64,000 nt of DNA from positions 124,001 through 188,000 of the forward strand of contig NW_017385988.1 in the NCBI RefSeq assembly GCF_000237925.1, in the 5' to 3' direction. The stretch is from Schistosoma mansoni. Lineage: Eukaryota; Platyhelminthes; Trematoda; Strigeidida; Schistosomatidae. Both the position numbers and the translations under genes were made by a program. Every line of letters starts with the position of its first letter. Positions within the stretch are counted from its first letter, which is position 1. The notes beneath the pieces were generated by a model that saw only the letters and a list, made by a program, of their open reading frames with translations, did no database searches and was not told where the DNA came from. Below, piece by piece: positions 1 to 10,754 of this stretch.

Positions 1-344
1 ATCAATTGTCTCAAACTTGACTGTTCCTGATAAGTCTTGCTAATTGAACACTATACTTGGATCCTAAGCTTGTTTCGTAACCCCCAAGCTAAATCTACAC
101 AGCGACTTGAACACGAGAGAATAGGTGCAAAATATGCGAGAAGCTCTTTACTTTAAAGGTTCATTTATGTACAGAAAATATGGGGGTTTTATAGAATTTT
201 AAAAGTCCTTGGGTTTTTCCTGAAAATTCTGGAATGCTACTAAACATAGTAGCAGTGTAGTAATCAGCCAATCAGAAACTCTATATGTGACTTTTCGCTT
301 TCGTGATGTTTCTGGCAAAACTTCTAGTGAATGCTGATTAGATA
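1..344. other. Unassigned AT-rich sequence
   Basis: No gene or clear repeat was recognised. The first 30 bases resemble the beginning of repeat family G (see 345-570), so this may be a decayed edge of that repeat. Confidence 0.3.
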
Positions 345-570
345 AAATGCTACGCTCTTCCAATCTAGACTTTCTTTCTTATTGCGAGAAATTTTCTGGA
401 TCACCCCAACAGTTCCTTTTGCAAATATCAGTCAATCGTCTCAGACTTCATTGTTCCTGTATTTCCATACCAATCGTTTTCTGTTTCCGTTCTTTCCTCC
501 TCAATCATCTTGACCTTTTGCTGCCAGACATTCTACTCCTGACAGTCTTTTGCCTCCTACAATTACCAGT
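345..570. repeat. Repeat family G, copy 1
   Basis: A stretch running from a tcaatcgtctcagacttca-type start through pyrimidine-rich sequence to a ccagacatt block recurs at 7535-7712 and 11745-11912. The other two copies continue into a shared block about Ttcgattgatagtacatac, which is weaker here. There is no convincing reading frame. The class is unknown; it may be the untranslated part of a retroelement. Confidence 0.45.
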
Positions 571-1303
571 AAATAGACATCTTTATTATGGTCTAACAGT
601 GAACATTTGACAAAGGTGTTCAAACCATGGTCAACAAATCATGTACATAAATACGGTCATTACAGATGAAAGATGTTAAGAAAACAAGGATATGATCCTC
701 AACGGACTCAATATAAATTATTATCTGATCAGATTTACAAAATGTATATGACTCAGGCCAGAATGAAGCCCATAACTAGGGCAAATTTTAACAAGATTAT
801 ATTCCTGACTTAAGAAAAGTAATTCCCGAACTATTTTCGAACAAACTATAACCTTTTTATGGAGTGTTCAGATGATTACACTTTGCTTGTTTAGTGTCCT
901 TGACATTTGATTGTCTAACCTTCTACTTTGATTTGTGATCATCGATTAATGTACGGTTTTTTCCTCAAGTAGTCCCTCAGCTCTCCTAATATATTCTACC
1001 CTGTCCATAATTACTTCAGTACATCTTTTGTTCTCTAGAACTATGAAAACATATTCTCTAGTTCTGAGTTTCTTTAGGCTTTTTGTTCTTGAATACAAAA
1101 TCTTTAGAACATTGATGCGTCAATGTTGAGTGTTTGGCCAATACACAAAAAAATTACGTATTCATGTATGACGTGTATCGAAATTGTTCGATTTGAAGTT
1201 TACATTAAAGACAGACTTCAGCTAAACAACAACTGAAGATTAAGAAAAACTAGATTATTTTACCAGATTATGAGTCTTCTTGGCATTACACTTGTTGAAT
1301 CTT
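571..1303. other. Unassigned AT-rich sequence up to the first assembly gap
   Basis: No open frame with recognisable content, no RNA gene and no repeat shared with the rest of the window was seen. Confidence 0.3.
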
Positions 1304-1503
1304 NNNNNNNNNNNNNNNNNNNNNNNNNNNNNNNNNNNNNNNNNNNNNNNNNNNNNNNNNNNNNNNNNNNNNNNNNNNNNNNNNNNNNNNNNNNNNNNNN
1401 NNNNNNNNNNNNNNNNNNNNNNNNNNNNNNNNNNNNNNNNNNNNNNNNNNNNNNNNNNNNNNNNNNNNNNNNNNNNNNNNNNNNNNNNNNNNNNNNNNNN
1501 NNN
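1304..1503. other. Assembly gap (200 N)
   Basis: A run of exactly 200 N. The fixed length suggests a placeholder of unknown true size. The B-ribo retroposon starts immediately to its right, so the gap probably hides the 5' half of that repeat. Confidence 0.95.
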
Positions 1504-1665
1504 GAGAGTGCAGGTTCGTGGATGCGCACTGCTGAGGAGTCCCATAATAGGACGAAACGGCCGTCCAGTGTTTCCGGGTTTTACATGGTGGTCTAGCTTC
1601 AATTGACCCACGCTTTCAACTATGAAATATACTAAATCTCCACAAAAACCCCTTCTGATAATTAA
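1504..1665 (+). mobile_element. B-ribo retroposon (tRNA-like, hammerhead core), 5' part lost in gap
   Basis: The copy starts at the N gap. At 1526-1567 it shows the layout of a minimal type I hammerhead: stem I arms gcactg and cagtg, a CTGAGGA box (1532-1538, fitting CUGANGA), a stem II of tcc..gga, GAAAC (1554-1558), and a palindromic acgg/ccgt stem III before the expected GTC cleavage triplet. The 3' tail (tctccacaaaaaccccttctgataatt) is shared by all copies. The family recurs at 6664, 7725, 20145, 35895, 36078 and 63226. Confidence 0.7.
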
Positions 1666-1794
1666 TATATTCAAAAACAGTTTGTTCTCACCTTAAGCCT
1701 ACCCCAGTAATATTAGTACATTATCTAGAGTGATGTGGTTTCAAATTGTTTACACACTGTTACTTTATTGTCCTTGTCTCCTCTCACCCAACTG

Positions 1795-2012
1795 CGTCAC
1801 AAGACAAGCCCTCACATGAAATCCTGAAGGTCAAAGGAAAAGAGGAAGACCAAAGAACACATTACACTGAGAAATGGAGACAGACATGCGAATAATGAAC
1901 AAAAATTGAATAGAACTAGAAAGGAAGGCCCAGGACAGAGTGGGTTGGTTGAAGAATACTGGTCGGTGGCCTATGCTCCCTTGGGAGTAACAGGCGTAAG
2001 TAAGTAAGTCCT
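1795..2012 (+). mobile_element. LINE family B, 3' fragment with TAAG-repeat tail
   Basis: The last ~65 codons of a LINE reverse-transcriptase ORF can be read in pieces (an arrangement of [12 protein letters not shown] then a GWRMLVGGL-like end), followed by ggcgtaagtaagtaag. The same end, including the (TAAG)n tail, occurs at 3957, 5917, 10955, 14008 and 58836. The copy is heavily 5'-truncated and frame-broken. Confidence 0.7.
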
Positions 2013-2089
2013 CTTATTCCCCATTTCCAGTCTAGTTGACCTTTTATTTTTATATATCAACGTACTTAACAAATATATGTGTGATCATT

Positions 2090-2742
2090 ATTAGAAGGGG
2101 GTCTTGTGGAGATTTTAGCTATATAAAATATATGTGATCAGATTGTTCGAAATGTATTGCTCTATTATATCGTCATATAGTTCTGATAATCTTCGTCTTC
2201 TTATTACACTATAGTAATTTATTTTGAATTAAATTATATACTGAAGCACAATTTAATAAATTGTATAATTTAGAGAAAAAACTACAGGTCGAATTGAATC
2301 ACCTTGGCAGCATTTTCTTTAGTAAATTGTAGACTAGATATTATTGATATATTTATTCAAATGATTAGACAGTGAAGATATTTAGAAATCAAAGGAATGT
2401 TTTTAAAGACCATGTTTGGTAACATTTCAAGTCAGTTATTGATTGAATCACATGGTGCACATCAAAAAACACTTGAGGGCCATAGATTTGATGCTGTGTT
2501 TGTATTAACCACTGAAGAGTCTCAAATATAATGCTTAACAACTGTCTATGATTGTCTGACCTTACCATACAATCTCTAGCGGATATTAATTCATGACGAA
2601 AATCATCACGTACAGGAAATATTTATAATGAGTATGTTTCATCATAATTATTATCGAGAAATCAAAGTTGAATACTTCATTGATAATTATATCAAGTTGA
2701 ACATTTAACAGGAAGCAAAAGTAAGGAAAACCATACATTAGT
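2090..2742. other. Mostly unassigned; short B-ribo tail remnant at its left end
   Basis: At 2090-2130 the antisense B-ribo tail (agaagggggtcttgtggagatttt) is recognisable. The rest is AT-rich with no supported feature. Confidence 0.35.
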
Positions 2743-3460
2743 TTAGGAAACTATTCCTCGTAACCCATGGCCTATAAGAGTAGAGGATATTCATAGACTG
2801 CTAGTATTCGATCATAGGTATCTTCGACACATTGCTCGTATATCCTGGGACCACCGAGTAAGTAATGCAGTTGTTAGGGAACGGGTACTAGGTAAGGATA
2901 GCAAATCGATTGATGAAGTAGTGAAAGTTCATCAGTTGAGATGGCTGGGACACGTGTTACGTATGCCCAACCACCGACTGCCCCGACGTGCAATGTTTTA
3001 TGACGTAAAAGTAGGTCGGAAGAAAGCTAGGGGCGGCCAGACCAAAACGTGGCACAAATCCATGAAGTCACTGACAATTGGACTGAGCCATGTTGGTAGA
3101 TGTAGACTACCTGGTTGGGATTCGCGAGATGATAGCAATCGATGGTTGGAGACCTTGAATGACATGGCTCAAAATCGTTTGCAATGGCGAATTTGCATCC
3201 ACTCTTTGTGTTCTGCCAAATTCTAATCTTCTGAATTCCTCATATCCCTATCCTTTTTCTCTTTCCAAATTTATTTCACTGTATTATACTCCTTCAATAA
3301 CATCTTCAAACCATAATCTTTCACATAATGCTTATACTTTTACTCCTTCTACCACTATGGGATTTGAATGAACAATTAAATCTCTGTGCTAATGTGGTGT
3401 GGCAACTCAAACTGATGTATGTACGTACGAAGTTCTACGTTGTGAGTGGCTGACTTTTCC
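2743..3460 (+). mobile_element. LINE family A (RTE/SR2-like), 3' end
   Basis: An open frame from about 2743 to 3225 gives the C-terminal region of an RTE-like ORF2: a PIRVEDIHRLLVFDHR stretch, then [35 protein letters not shown] and a DMAQNR..WR end. It is followed by a 3' untranslated segment whose end (near 3400-3450) matches the end of the longer copy at 26835-29235. There is no EN or RT core; the copy is 5'-truncated. Confidence 0.75.
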
Positions 3461-3956
3461 TCGTAACCTATCACATACCTCGATGATTAAGTATAATAAA
3501 TGTTCGTGTTTATTTATTTTTATAGATACTTTGTACAAATGTTGTCTTTAATATGTTACTTTCAGACTTCAGTATATTTGCATCGACTTTGAAGGTACTT
3601 TGTCTTCACGGTGATTGTTCAGAAGAGTGTATGTGAAAGAATCTCGAAGATAGAAAAACGACAATAGATAAATAAGCCTATAACTTAGTAAGTACAATAC
3701 GATGAACTAACATTTACCAAGAAAAAAAGGGCAATAATTAACAATAAAATAGATGTAATATTAGGAAGATTGGATAATCAAAAGTGAAAGTCGATAGCGT
3801 GGGATTTCCAAATGTCATTGCAAGTTTAATCAGTGATAACTTGTGGTCAACACCGGAAGTTAATGATTACTTGAAAAAAGTCTTAAAAAAGTAGATATCT
3901 ATTTTTGTATAAGTAATATTTCTAGATATCTTCAAACTACAATGTACTATATATTT
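3461..3956. other. Unassigned AT-rich sequence
   Basis: No coding or repeat signal shared with the rest of the window was found. Confidence 0.3.
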
Positions 3957-4168
3957 ACTTACGCCTATTACACCTCGTGGAGGAGCATATGCCACCCACC
4001 ACCATTATCTACCTAACTTTATCCTGGGCAATTTTTCCCAGTTGTTTCCAGTTGCTATTTGTTCTTTTCATGTCTGCTTTAAATTCCAGACGTAGTTTGT
4101 TCTTTGATCTCTCTTTTTTTCCGTTTCCTTTCAGGATTTCAAGTTAGCTCTTGCCTCATGAAGCATAT
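3957..4168 (-). mobile_element. LINE family B, 3' fragment
   Basis: Reading the minus strand gives the terminal part of the family B ORF, with the tail beginning at the acttacgcctattac end on the plus strand. It is more diverged than the other copies and is cut at about 4168. Confidence 0.6.
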
Positions 4169-4236
4169 GTACTATATAAACAGAACAAATTTTACATTGA
4201 AATCAAGGTATTACACTGAAAACAAAAAAAATAATT

Positions 4237-4680
4237 GAATTCATTTGGTATTATACATTGATGTTTAGGACTGCAACTGGTCAGTCTCTTATTGTTATAT
4301 ATGCATACTGTGACTATTGCCTAGATATTGCCTTACTTCACAAGTATTATAAGAAATGATGGATAGTGGCTAGTAGTGGAACCCCGGATGAGCGTTTCGT
4401 CCTATCTGGGACTCGTCACCTGGATGTACCTGCATCTCAGAGTTGATGTTCACTCCTGGACTCGAACCAAGTACCTTTCGCTTCAAATGCCATTGCGTTA
4501 TTCACTCAGCTACTGAGTCCTGATAGCCATTTGCTTGTGCAATGAAGTGAAGTTTAAATTCACTTGGCATTATTTGTTTGAATCTTCTCATTGATTTTTA
4601 AGACTGCAATTGATCAGTCTCTCTGTGTTATATCGATTGAATGTGTACGTGCGTGCCCTGACTATATATGATATGGTAAT
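4237..4680 (-). mobile_element. Sm-alpha-type hammerhead retroposon, ~1.4 head-to-tail units
   Basis: On the minus strand a tRNA-like region with a B-box (GGTTCGAGTCC) precedes a hammerhead core at 4375-4435, whose CUGANGA box is altered to GTGACGA. The 3' block (catttggtatta...ggactgcaactggtcagtctc) occurs twice, at ~4237-4331 and ~4557-4650, giving a unit period near 320 bp and so a partial tandem dimer. Sm-alpha is a known schistosome repeat with an active hammerhead. The right edge is disturbed by the LTR-like repeat that follows. Confidence 0.7.
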
Positions 4681-5127
4681 TCCCGCCAATGAGAGAGAAG
4701 TGAATTTATTTATCACCCAATGATACACGAAAACCGAATGAGCAGTCTAGAGTATTTATTAGTCCTGCCTTCTACCTAGCCCAGCGAGTTAAGTCCAGAA
4801 CACCAATAACAGCCTCTGAAATATGGATCATTATATTTCAAACATACTGGGTTTATATTACCAAACATACAGAACACATCGTACCATAAAATAGAAAATA
4901 ACATTTGTTCAAGGTTTAGCCAAATATGGCTGCGAATAGGGGGAATAGTAACTAATTGACTAGGTAAAACTCAAGAATGCTAAATCGTATAATAATAGTC
5001 TATAGATCAAATAAAAGCTTATAATAAGGGGAACATGAATACGAATAGTCAAGTTACTTACCAATTATACAATAGGAAATATACATATCATATTGGTCCA
5101 TAAACAGTTCTCAAAGTTACCATTCAT
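4660..5127 (-). mobile_element. LTR-like repeat family D, partial (fossil)
   Basis: An antisense copy of the ~500-bp family D repeat also found at 12376, 18848, 21834, 25136 and 25991. Shared landmarks are the agccaaatatggctg block, the tatataaact-like promoter region (antisense) and the cagtctag..cctgcc region. It lacks one end of the full repeat and no target duplication is visible. It lies between two Sm-alpha pieces of opposite orientation. Confidence 0.6.
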
Positions 5128-5133
5128 AAATCT

Positions 5134-5218
5134 CTGAGATGCAGGCACATCCAGCTGATAAGTTCCAAGTAGGACGAAACGCGCATCGTGGATTCCACTG
5201 CTAGCCATTATCCATCTT
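5134..5218 (+). mobile_element. Sm-alpha hammerhead fragment, inverted relative to 4237-4680
   Basis: It contains ctgagatgcagg, acatccag, a CTGATAA box (one base off CUGANGA), a short stem II, GAAAC, gcgc and tggattcc, in hammerhead order at 5148-5194. It is cut after the ctagccattatccatc end typical of the family. No tRNA-like part is present. Confidence 0.65.
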
Positions 5219-5540
5219 TGCTTTTTGTAAATAATTCAATAAAATACTTGTGATCTTTTCTAATATTTCACATGTACCTAATAAAAATTCTAGTATTTTC
5301 TATTTCCTCCAACTATACATATTTATAAAGTCAGACTTATATTCAACAAAATGATTCATCAATACAACCAAAAGTAAAAAAAAAAGAAGAAAAAAACAAA
5401 AAAAAATAAAGAAAACTAGATGAATCAATTTTTTTTCATTTTTTTTTCTTTTAAAACACTCTTGTTAATTGATTATAGACTAATTGACTTGGTTTTTTCA
5501 GGTTCTCTTCTTTTTTTTATTATCCAATTTCAGGGGAGTG
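5219..5540. other. Unassigned, homopolymer-rich
   Basis: Runs of A and T dominate (5360-5460). No coding signal was found. Confidence 0.3.
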
Positions 5541-5813
5541 AAACAAAATTTATATACATAAGTTTATTGTGGATGATTGTTCTAGTGAAAATGAATATGT
5601 AACTATGTGACAGATTGATTGTATGGTTTATAGTAGTAGTAATAGTAGTGTGAATAGTTTAGAATGAAAAAAATAATAATAAAAAAATAAATTTGTAATG
5701 TTCCTTTTATTTGTATGGTGAAGATGGAACTGTGGATTTTTTTCTTTATTACAAAAAGAAAAAAAATTTTTTTCCAGAAAAAAAATACAAAAATTAACGA
5801 TAAAGTTAGGGTT
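5541..5813. repeat. ~270-bp direct duplication, copy 1
   Basis: The segment from acataagtttattgtggatg to ttaacgataaagttaggg recurs in the same orientation at 6403-6668 with scattered substitutions and small indels. A LINE family B 3' fragment lies between the two copies. Confidence 0.75.
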
Positions 5814-5916
5814 GAGAAACATATAAATAAAAAAATAAAAACGAATATTTTTCGTGTATTCTGTTTGAAAATAAAGTTAATCAGTTATTTGAATGCTATC
5901 TGTTATATTACTTGAC

Positions 5917-6412
5917 TACTTACTTACTTACGCCTGTTACTCCTAATGGAGCATAGGCCACCGATCAGTATTCTTCAACCAACCCACTCTGTCCTGAGCC
6001 TTCTTTTCTGGTTCTGTCCAATTTTTGTTCTTTCTTCTCATGTCTGTCTCCATTTCTCAGTGTAATGTGTTCTTCGGTCTTCCTCTTCTTTCTTGGCCTT
6101 CAGGATTTCATGTGAGGGCTTGTCTTGTGATGCAGTTGGGTGATTTCCTCAATGTGTGTCTTATCCACTTACAGCGCTTCTTCCTCATTTCCTCCTCCAC
6201 TGGATGGAATCTGGTTTGCTGTCTCCCACAGTAGAATGTTGCTGATAGTGTCTGGCCCATGGATCTGAAGTATCTTGCGTAGACAACTGTTGATAAACAT
6301 TTGTATCTTCTGGGTGATGGCTTTCGTAGTTCTCCAGGTTTCCGCCTCATACAGTAGAACTGTCTTCACATTTGTATTGAAAATTCTCACTTTGGTGTTG
6401 GTAAAGAGAAAC
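5917..6412 (-). mobile_element. LINE family B, 3' fragment
   Basis: The minus strand gives [34 protein letters not shown], then the [15 protein letters not shown] region in a shifted frame, and ends in the TAAG tail (plus-strand tacttacttacgcctgttac). About 160 codons of the ORF 3' end remain, with at least one frameshift near the RFHPVEEE region. Confidence 0.75.
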
Positions 6413-6668
6413 ATACATAAGTTTTTTTCATGAATGATTGTTCTATTGAAAATGAATGTGTAATTATGTGACAGATTGATTGTATGGCTTATAGAGAATA
6501 ATAGTAGTGTGAATGTTTTAAAAGGAAAAAAATAATAATAAAATAAATTTGTAATGTTCTTTTTATTTGTATGGTGAAAATGGAAATGTGGATTTTTTTA
6601 TTACAAAAAGAAAAAAGCGTAACTTATTTTTAGAAAAAAAATACGAAAATTAACGATGAAGTTAGGGG
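6403..6668. repeat. ~270-bp direct duplication, copy 2
   Basis: This matches 5541-5813 in the same orientation. Its right end abuts a B-ribo retroposon. Confidence 0.75.
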
Positions 6669-7145
6669 GGTTTTGTGTAGATTTTAGTGATTTTTTTGTA
6701 TATAGTAGAAATCATGAGTCAGTTGAAGCTAAACCATCATGGAAAACCTGGATGGCCTGGACGGCCGTTTCGTCCTATTGTAAGACTCCTCAGCAGTGCG
6801 CATCCACGATCACGCCTCGGTAGGCTCGAACCCAGGACCTACCAGTCTCGCGCGTGAGCGCTTAACCACTGGACCACTGAGACGGCTGGCATCAAACGGT
6901 GTTAATGTCTAGATTCAACTAATCTAGTAAATTGAGCAACCATTCACCATTGTCTTCAGTGAGTTGATATCTCACAACACATATCTCACACGGTTGAACT
7001 CCACTGGTCACTGCTTCTCACTAGAACTCCAAGAAACACCTCTTGATGCCGGTCACTAGCAAACATATGATGACTATTATTAGAAAGGGGATTTTGTGGA
7101 GATTTCCGTAATTTAATAGTTGAATTCATGAGTCAACTGAAGCTA
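6664..7145 (-). mobile_element. B-ribo retroposon, about 1.1 head-to-tail units
   Basis: On the minus strand the order is a B-ribo tail (from ~7145), a unique ~120-bp block, a tRNA-like region with B-box (gggttcgagcc, antisense near 6820-6835), the hammerhead core (CTGAGGA, GAAAC, palindromic ggccgt stem III; 6755-6815) and the 3' tail again at 6664-6730. The repeated tail, with a period near 420 bp, shows a head-to-tail arrangement. Confidence 0.7.
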
Positions 7146-7149
7146 GACA

Positions 7150-7534
7150 AATTATTTCTTCTCATTATATAGACATTTGTTTGACTATTTTGAATGTTAT
7201 TCAATTGAAAACTATTAGTGAATATACAAAATTAGTAATATTTATTCTAACAAGAAATAAGGCATACTGTATCCTTTTACATCATCAATGAATCAGCATG
7301 TTACTAATGATTTTAATAATCAAGTCAAAATGTGATTCATCATAAGATTATTAGAAAGAATACAATAGACTAAAGTAAATTCTAGTCTGTATAGTACAAA
7401 TGGTACATCTGAATAAAACAACATACTATTTAACGAAGAATAAATATGCGGATACTTGGCTAAATATTCAGGAAGGTACTATGTTGTTAGATCTTTGAAA
7501 GCAAAAGAGATTGTATGTTGAAATTCAAGAATTT
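7150..7534. other. Unassigned AT-rich sequence
   Basis: No supported feature was found. Confidence 0.3.
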
Positions 7535-7712
7535 TGAATGCAATCAATCATCTCAGACTTGACTGATTTTTCTTTTCCACACTAATCAATCTCTGTTTTT
7601 GTCCTCTGATCTTTCATCTTCTTAACCTCCTTCCTTCAGGTATTTCACTTTCAATTGATGATATATACTACTTATATCTGTCGACATCAGTAGCGTACAC
7701 CATATTATTAGC
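7535..7712. repeat. Repeat family G, copy 2
   Basis: Matches 11745-11912 almost throughout and 345-570 partially, in the same orientation. It ends in the block atctgtcgacatcagtagcg. Confidence 0.55.
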
Positions 7713-7724
7713 ATTATTATTATT

Positions 7725-8153
7725 GATCAGAAGGGGTTTTGTGGAGAATTTAGTATTTTCGTAGTTGAAATCATGAGTCAATTGAAGCTAGACTACCATG
7801 GAAAACCCGGAAGCACTGGACAGCCGTTTCGTCCTATTATGGGATTCCTCAGTAGTGCGCATCCACGATCCCATACTCGCGAGATTCGAACCCAGGACCT
7901 ACCAGTCTCGCACCAGAGCACTTGACCGACAGACCACTGAACCGGCATCCAACGATGATAATGCCTAACTTCAACCAATCCACGAAGTTGAGCAACCGTT
8001 CACCAATCGTCTTCAGTGAGTTCCTATCTCTACAACAGACTTGGTAGAACTCTACTGGTCACTACTTCTCACTAGAACTTAAGGAAATATCTCTTGAAGT
8101 CAGTCACTAGTGAGAATATGATTATAGATCAGAAGGGGTTTTGTGGAGAATTA
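7725..8153 (-). mobile_element. B-ribo retroposon, head-to-tail copy with 27-28-bp repeated ends
   Basis: The terminal block gatcagaaggggttttgtgg(agaatt) occurs at both ends (7725-7752 and 8126-8153), so the copy spans a full ~401-bp unit plus the first bases of the next. Antisense order: tail, hammerhead core at 7822-7872 (CTGAGGA, GAAAC), tRNA-like B-box (ggttcgaatct, antisense near 7885), and a ~190-bp 5' block. Confidence 0.75.
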
Positions 8154-9214
8154 CTGTTAGCAACATCTCAGGAGAATATGAATAGTAATAAAGAAAGAAA
8201 ATCATGCGTAAGTTATTATCATAAATTTGTATGATGATTTGAATTTACATATTGTAAACTCACCCTGATTAATATAACCAATGACTAATAAAATTTTGTC
8301 TGTATAATTAACCATTTGTCTGATCATTTGAAAGATACCATATTTAGACTTATCGGCTAATAAGTAATGAACAGTGTGATATCGGATGACTTTGACTTTG
8401 TAGTGTAACTGAAGATATTCATTACTGATGAATATCAAATAACAAGAAACTTAGATTCATGATTACTTCCTAACTATACCTGACCGTATAACGGTTTGTT
8501 CATTTCGGTTTAATATTTTGTTATGAAAGATATGTTCTTGATTTATTTGGGGGTGAGCAAACATTAGTTATTCTCCAATTGTTTATGATACATTATCTCA
8601 TTTATTTTGCGCTATGACTTAGTACACAAGTGTGTTATTTTGTTGCGAAAACACCATATTCCTCGGACTTGCCTTGCCTGTAATCTTAAATCGTTTGTTA
8701 GTTTGCTTCAGTAATTCGGTTTCATGAATAACTTTCACTCGGCCACACGTCACAATATGGTGCTACATTTACCGATCAGCACTTTGTTGGATGATTTTAA
8801 CGATTACAAATGTCGTTTACCTACCAAACCGTAATTAACAAAACATTCGGTAAATTTTCACTGTGACTATGTCGAACACAGCAGATGTATATTTTATTCT
8901 TTAAACAAAGTGACTTATCCACTGTAAAGTGAATTTTTAGCTTGAAGCTAATCAATAGACTTTGTTTAGGACTGAAAACAGTCGATGTATTGCTAGTTGA
9001 CAAACACTTACCTATAAAAATCCTAATAGATAATGCAAATTAGATTAGTTTACAAAAGGGAACATAACATGTGACCGAATTTCCTGTTAATCCCATAACT
9101 AATAATTAATTCATGTATATAATAATTTATTCATTTAGATGATTTCATGAAGACTTTGCAAACCATTATAGGTGATTAAGGTAATTACGAACTAAATCTC
9201 CCGAAATGATGAAG
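8154..9214. other. Unassigned AT-rich sequence
   Basis: Only short open frames without recognisable motifs occur here. Confidence 0.3.
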
Positions 9215-9540
9215 GTCTTTGGTGAGGTTTTGTTCTCTAAACTGGATGGTTTGATCATGGAGCTTTCATTGTTAATCTGAACGATATGATCAGCGCAAAC
9301 TTCAGGCAGAAATGAAGTGTTCGAATTTCTACACATATCACTCATAGCTTCTCATGTGGACCTAGATCTGGTTAACAACAGCCAATCAAGATCGAGTTCT
9401 ACATAATAAGCTTTGAGTCATATGAACAGAAATTCGAACACTTCATTACTACCTGAAGTGTGTACTGATCATATCGTTCAGAATAACAATGAAACCTCTA
9501 TGACCAAACTATCGAGATTAGAGAACAAAACTTCATCCAA
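9215..9540. repeat. Fold-back of Penelope-like terminal sequence
   Basis: The left arm (~9218-9352, from gttttgttctctaaactgg) and the right arm (~9408-9536) are inverted copies of about 130 bp, separated by ~55 bp that contain caatcaagatcgagttc. The same sequence lies 3' of the Penelope-like fragment at 34640-34810, which suggests two element ends meeting head to head. Confidence 0.65.
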
Positions 9541-9930
9541 ATCATACACCTGAGTTACAAATCTTCTTCAACATCTCATGAAAATAAAATACGATCCTGT
9601 AATATTCAAGTGTACACATGAATTCAGTTCAATAAAGTTCTGAAACATCTAATGAAAACATTCCTCTTTTATACAACAGGCAGATACCTATGTATTAGTT
9701 GTTTAGAATTTATGGCGTGAACATTGCTATAGTTAACCGAGATCATTAATGTTATGACCAGTTGGTATTGGCAAAACAAAAAGTTGTTATTGTAACCTTT
9801 CATATCTTGAATGTTTATGCTTATGATTCCTTTCATAGATATAAACAAACTAAAAAAGTTCACATATACAGAATACTATGAATTTATTGCTTGCTTTCCA
9901 GCTACATTTAAGCTAATATGTTTAATAATT
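9541..9930. other. Unassigned
   Basis: No supported feature was found. Confidence 0.3.
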
Positions 9931-10280
9931 ATTATTTATTTATTATTTAAACACATAGAGATTGGTACAAGGAAGCACCAGATACATATGCGCCACAAAA
10001 ATCTCATTTGATTTATGTGAGGGTTGTGATACTGTACAGGTGCCCAAATCGAAGCAGGTGGTTTCCTTAGGGGACCACACCTAGAGCTTTTGACCTAAAG
10101 ATCTGATCCACAAGGCAGTGGAGCAACGTCAGGAGATGCAGTCCCATAGTAACCGGTGACAACGATTGATTCATACGCCATTTGTTCCCTCAGGATACTG
10201 GAGCCCATGTGCACCATTGATTTGGAATCAGGGTTTTCCATCTCCGCTAGGTCGAATTTCCGTGTCCACCATTTGGGGGC
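9931..10280 (-). repeat. Family C retroposon-like repeat, internally deleted
   Basis: It runs from the tttattta/ttggtacaa end to atttgggggc but lacks the middle part present in full copies (such as 54540-55057). I infer the sense strand to be the minus strand, because in that orientation the repeat ends in an aaataaataaa-like tail. There is no convincing protein. Confidence 0.65.
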
Positions 10281-10339
10281 AAAAAATGTTTAACAATTAA
10301 CATAATGTGGTGACGCTACATAATTAGCATGTTTTGATT

Positions 10340-10505
10340 AGTTATTTTTATCTTGTATTCTACAATATAAACTCTACCTGTAGCTCATCTAGGGCTATTG
10401 TAGGTCCCAAACCCGGGTAAAGAAGGAGGGTTGGGCGTGAGGTCGGCAACACCATCCAATAGAAAACAAGCTTGCCAAAAAAACGCTAACCAGAATAATA
10501 CAATA
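10340..10505 (+). repeat. Repeat family E, copy 1
   Basis: It contains acctgtagctcatctagggc, gtcccaaacccgggtaaaga and ggttgggcgtgaggtcggc. The reverse complement of this block occurs at 59740-59880. The class is unknown. Confidence 0.5.
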
Positions 10506-10639
10506 TATGCCGTGTTGTTTACTTATGTAATCTTTTATTGAAACATAGAAGTTCACTGTAATATCCTGTGTTTCTTTCTTTTTCTCATATAGTTTCCAAA
10601 ATTAAAATGTTCTTACGTATTGTTCTTTCAATTTATCTA

Positions 10640-10754
10640 GTCTAATTTTGATGGGGTTTAGTTCTCTAAGCTGGATGGTTTGGTCGTGGAAATTTCATTG
10701 TTCTTCTGAACGACATCATCGGTCTGTGCTAATGATGTCGTTCAGAAGAACAAT
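10640..10754. repeat. Penelope-like terminal sequence ending in a hairpin at the gap
   Basis: It begins with the terminal sequence gttctctaagctggatggtt. Then an 18-21-bp block around tgttcttctgaacgacatca is followed by its inverted copy, and the sequence runs into the N gap. It matches 9215-9540, 31370-31480 and 34680-34810. Confidence 0.5.

Noticed and set aside
1255-1674. Long open frames spanning the N run
   Set aside because: They are open only because the gap has no stop codons; the flanks are retroposon sequence.
5420-5915. Phe/Lys-rich open frames in the homopolymer region
   Set aside because: Composition simply follows A and T runs; the frames are not conserved between the two duplicate copies.
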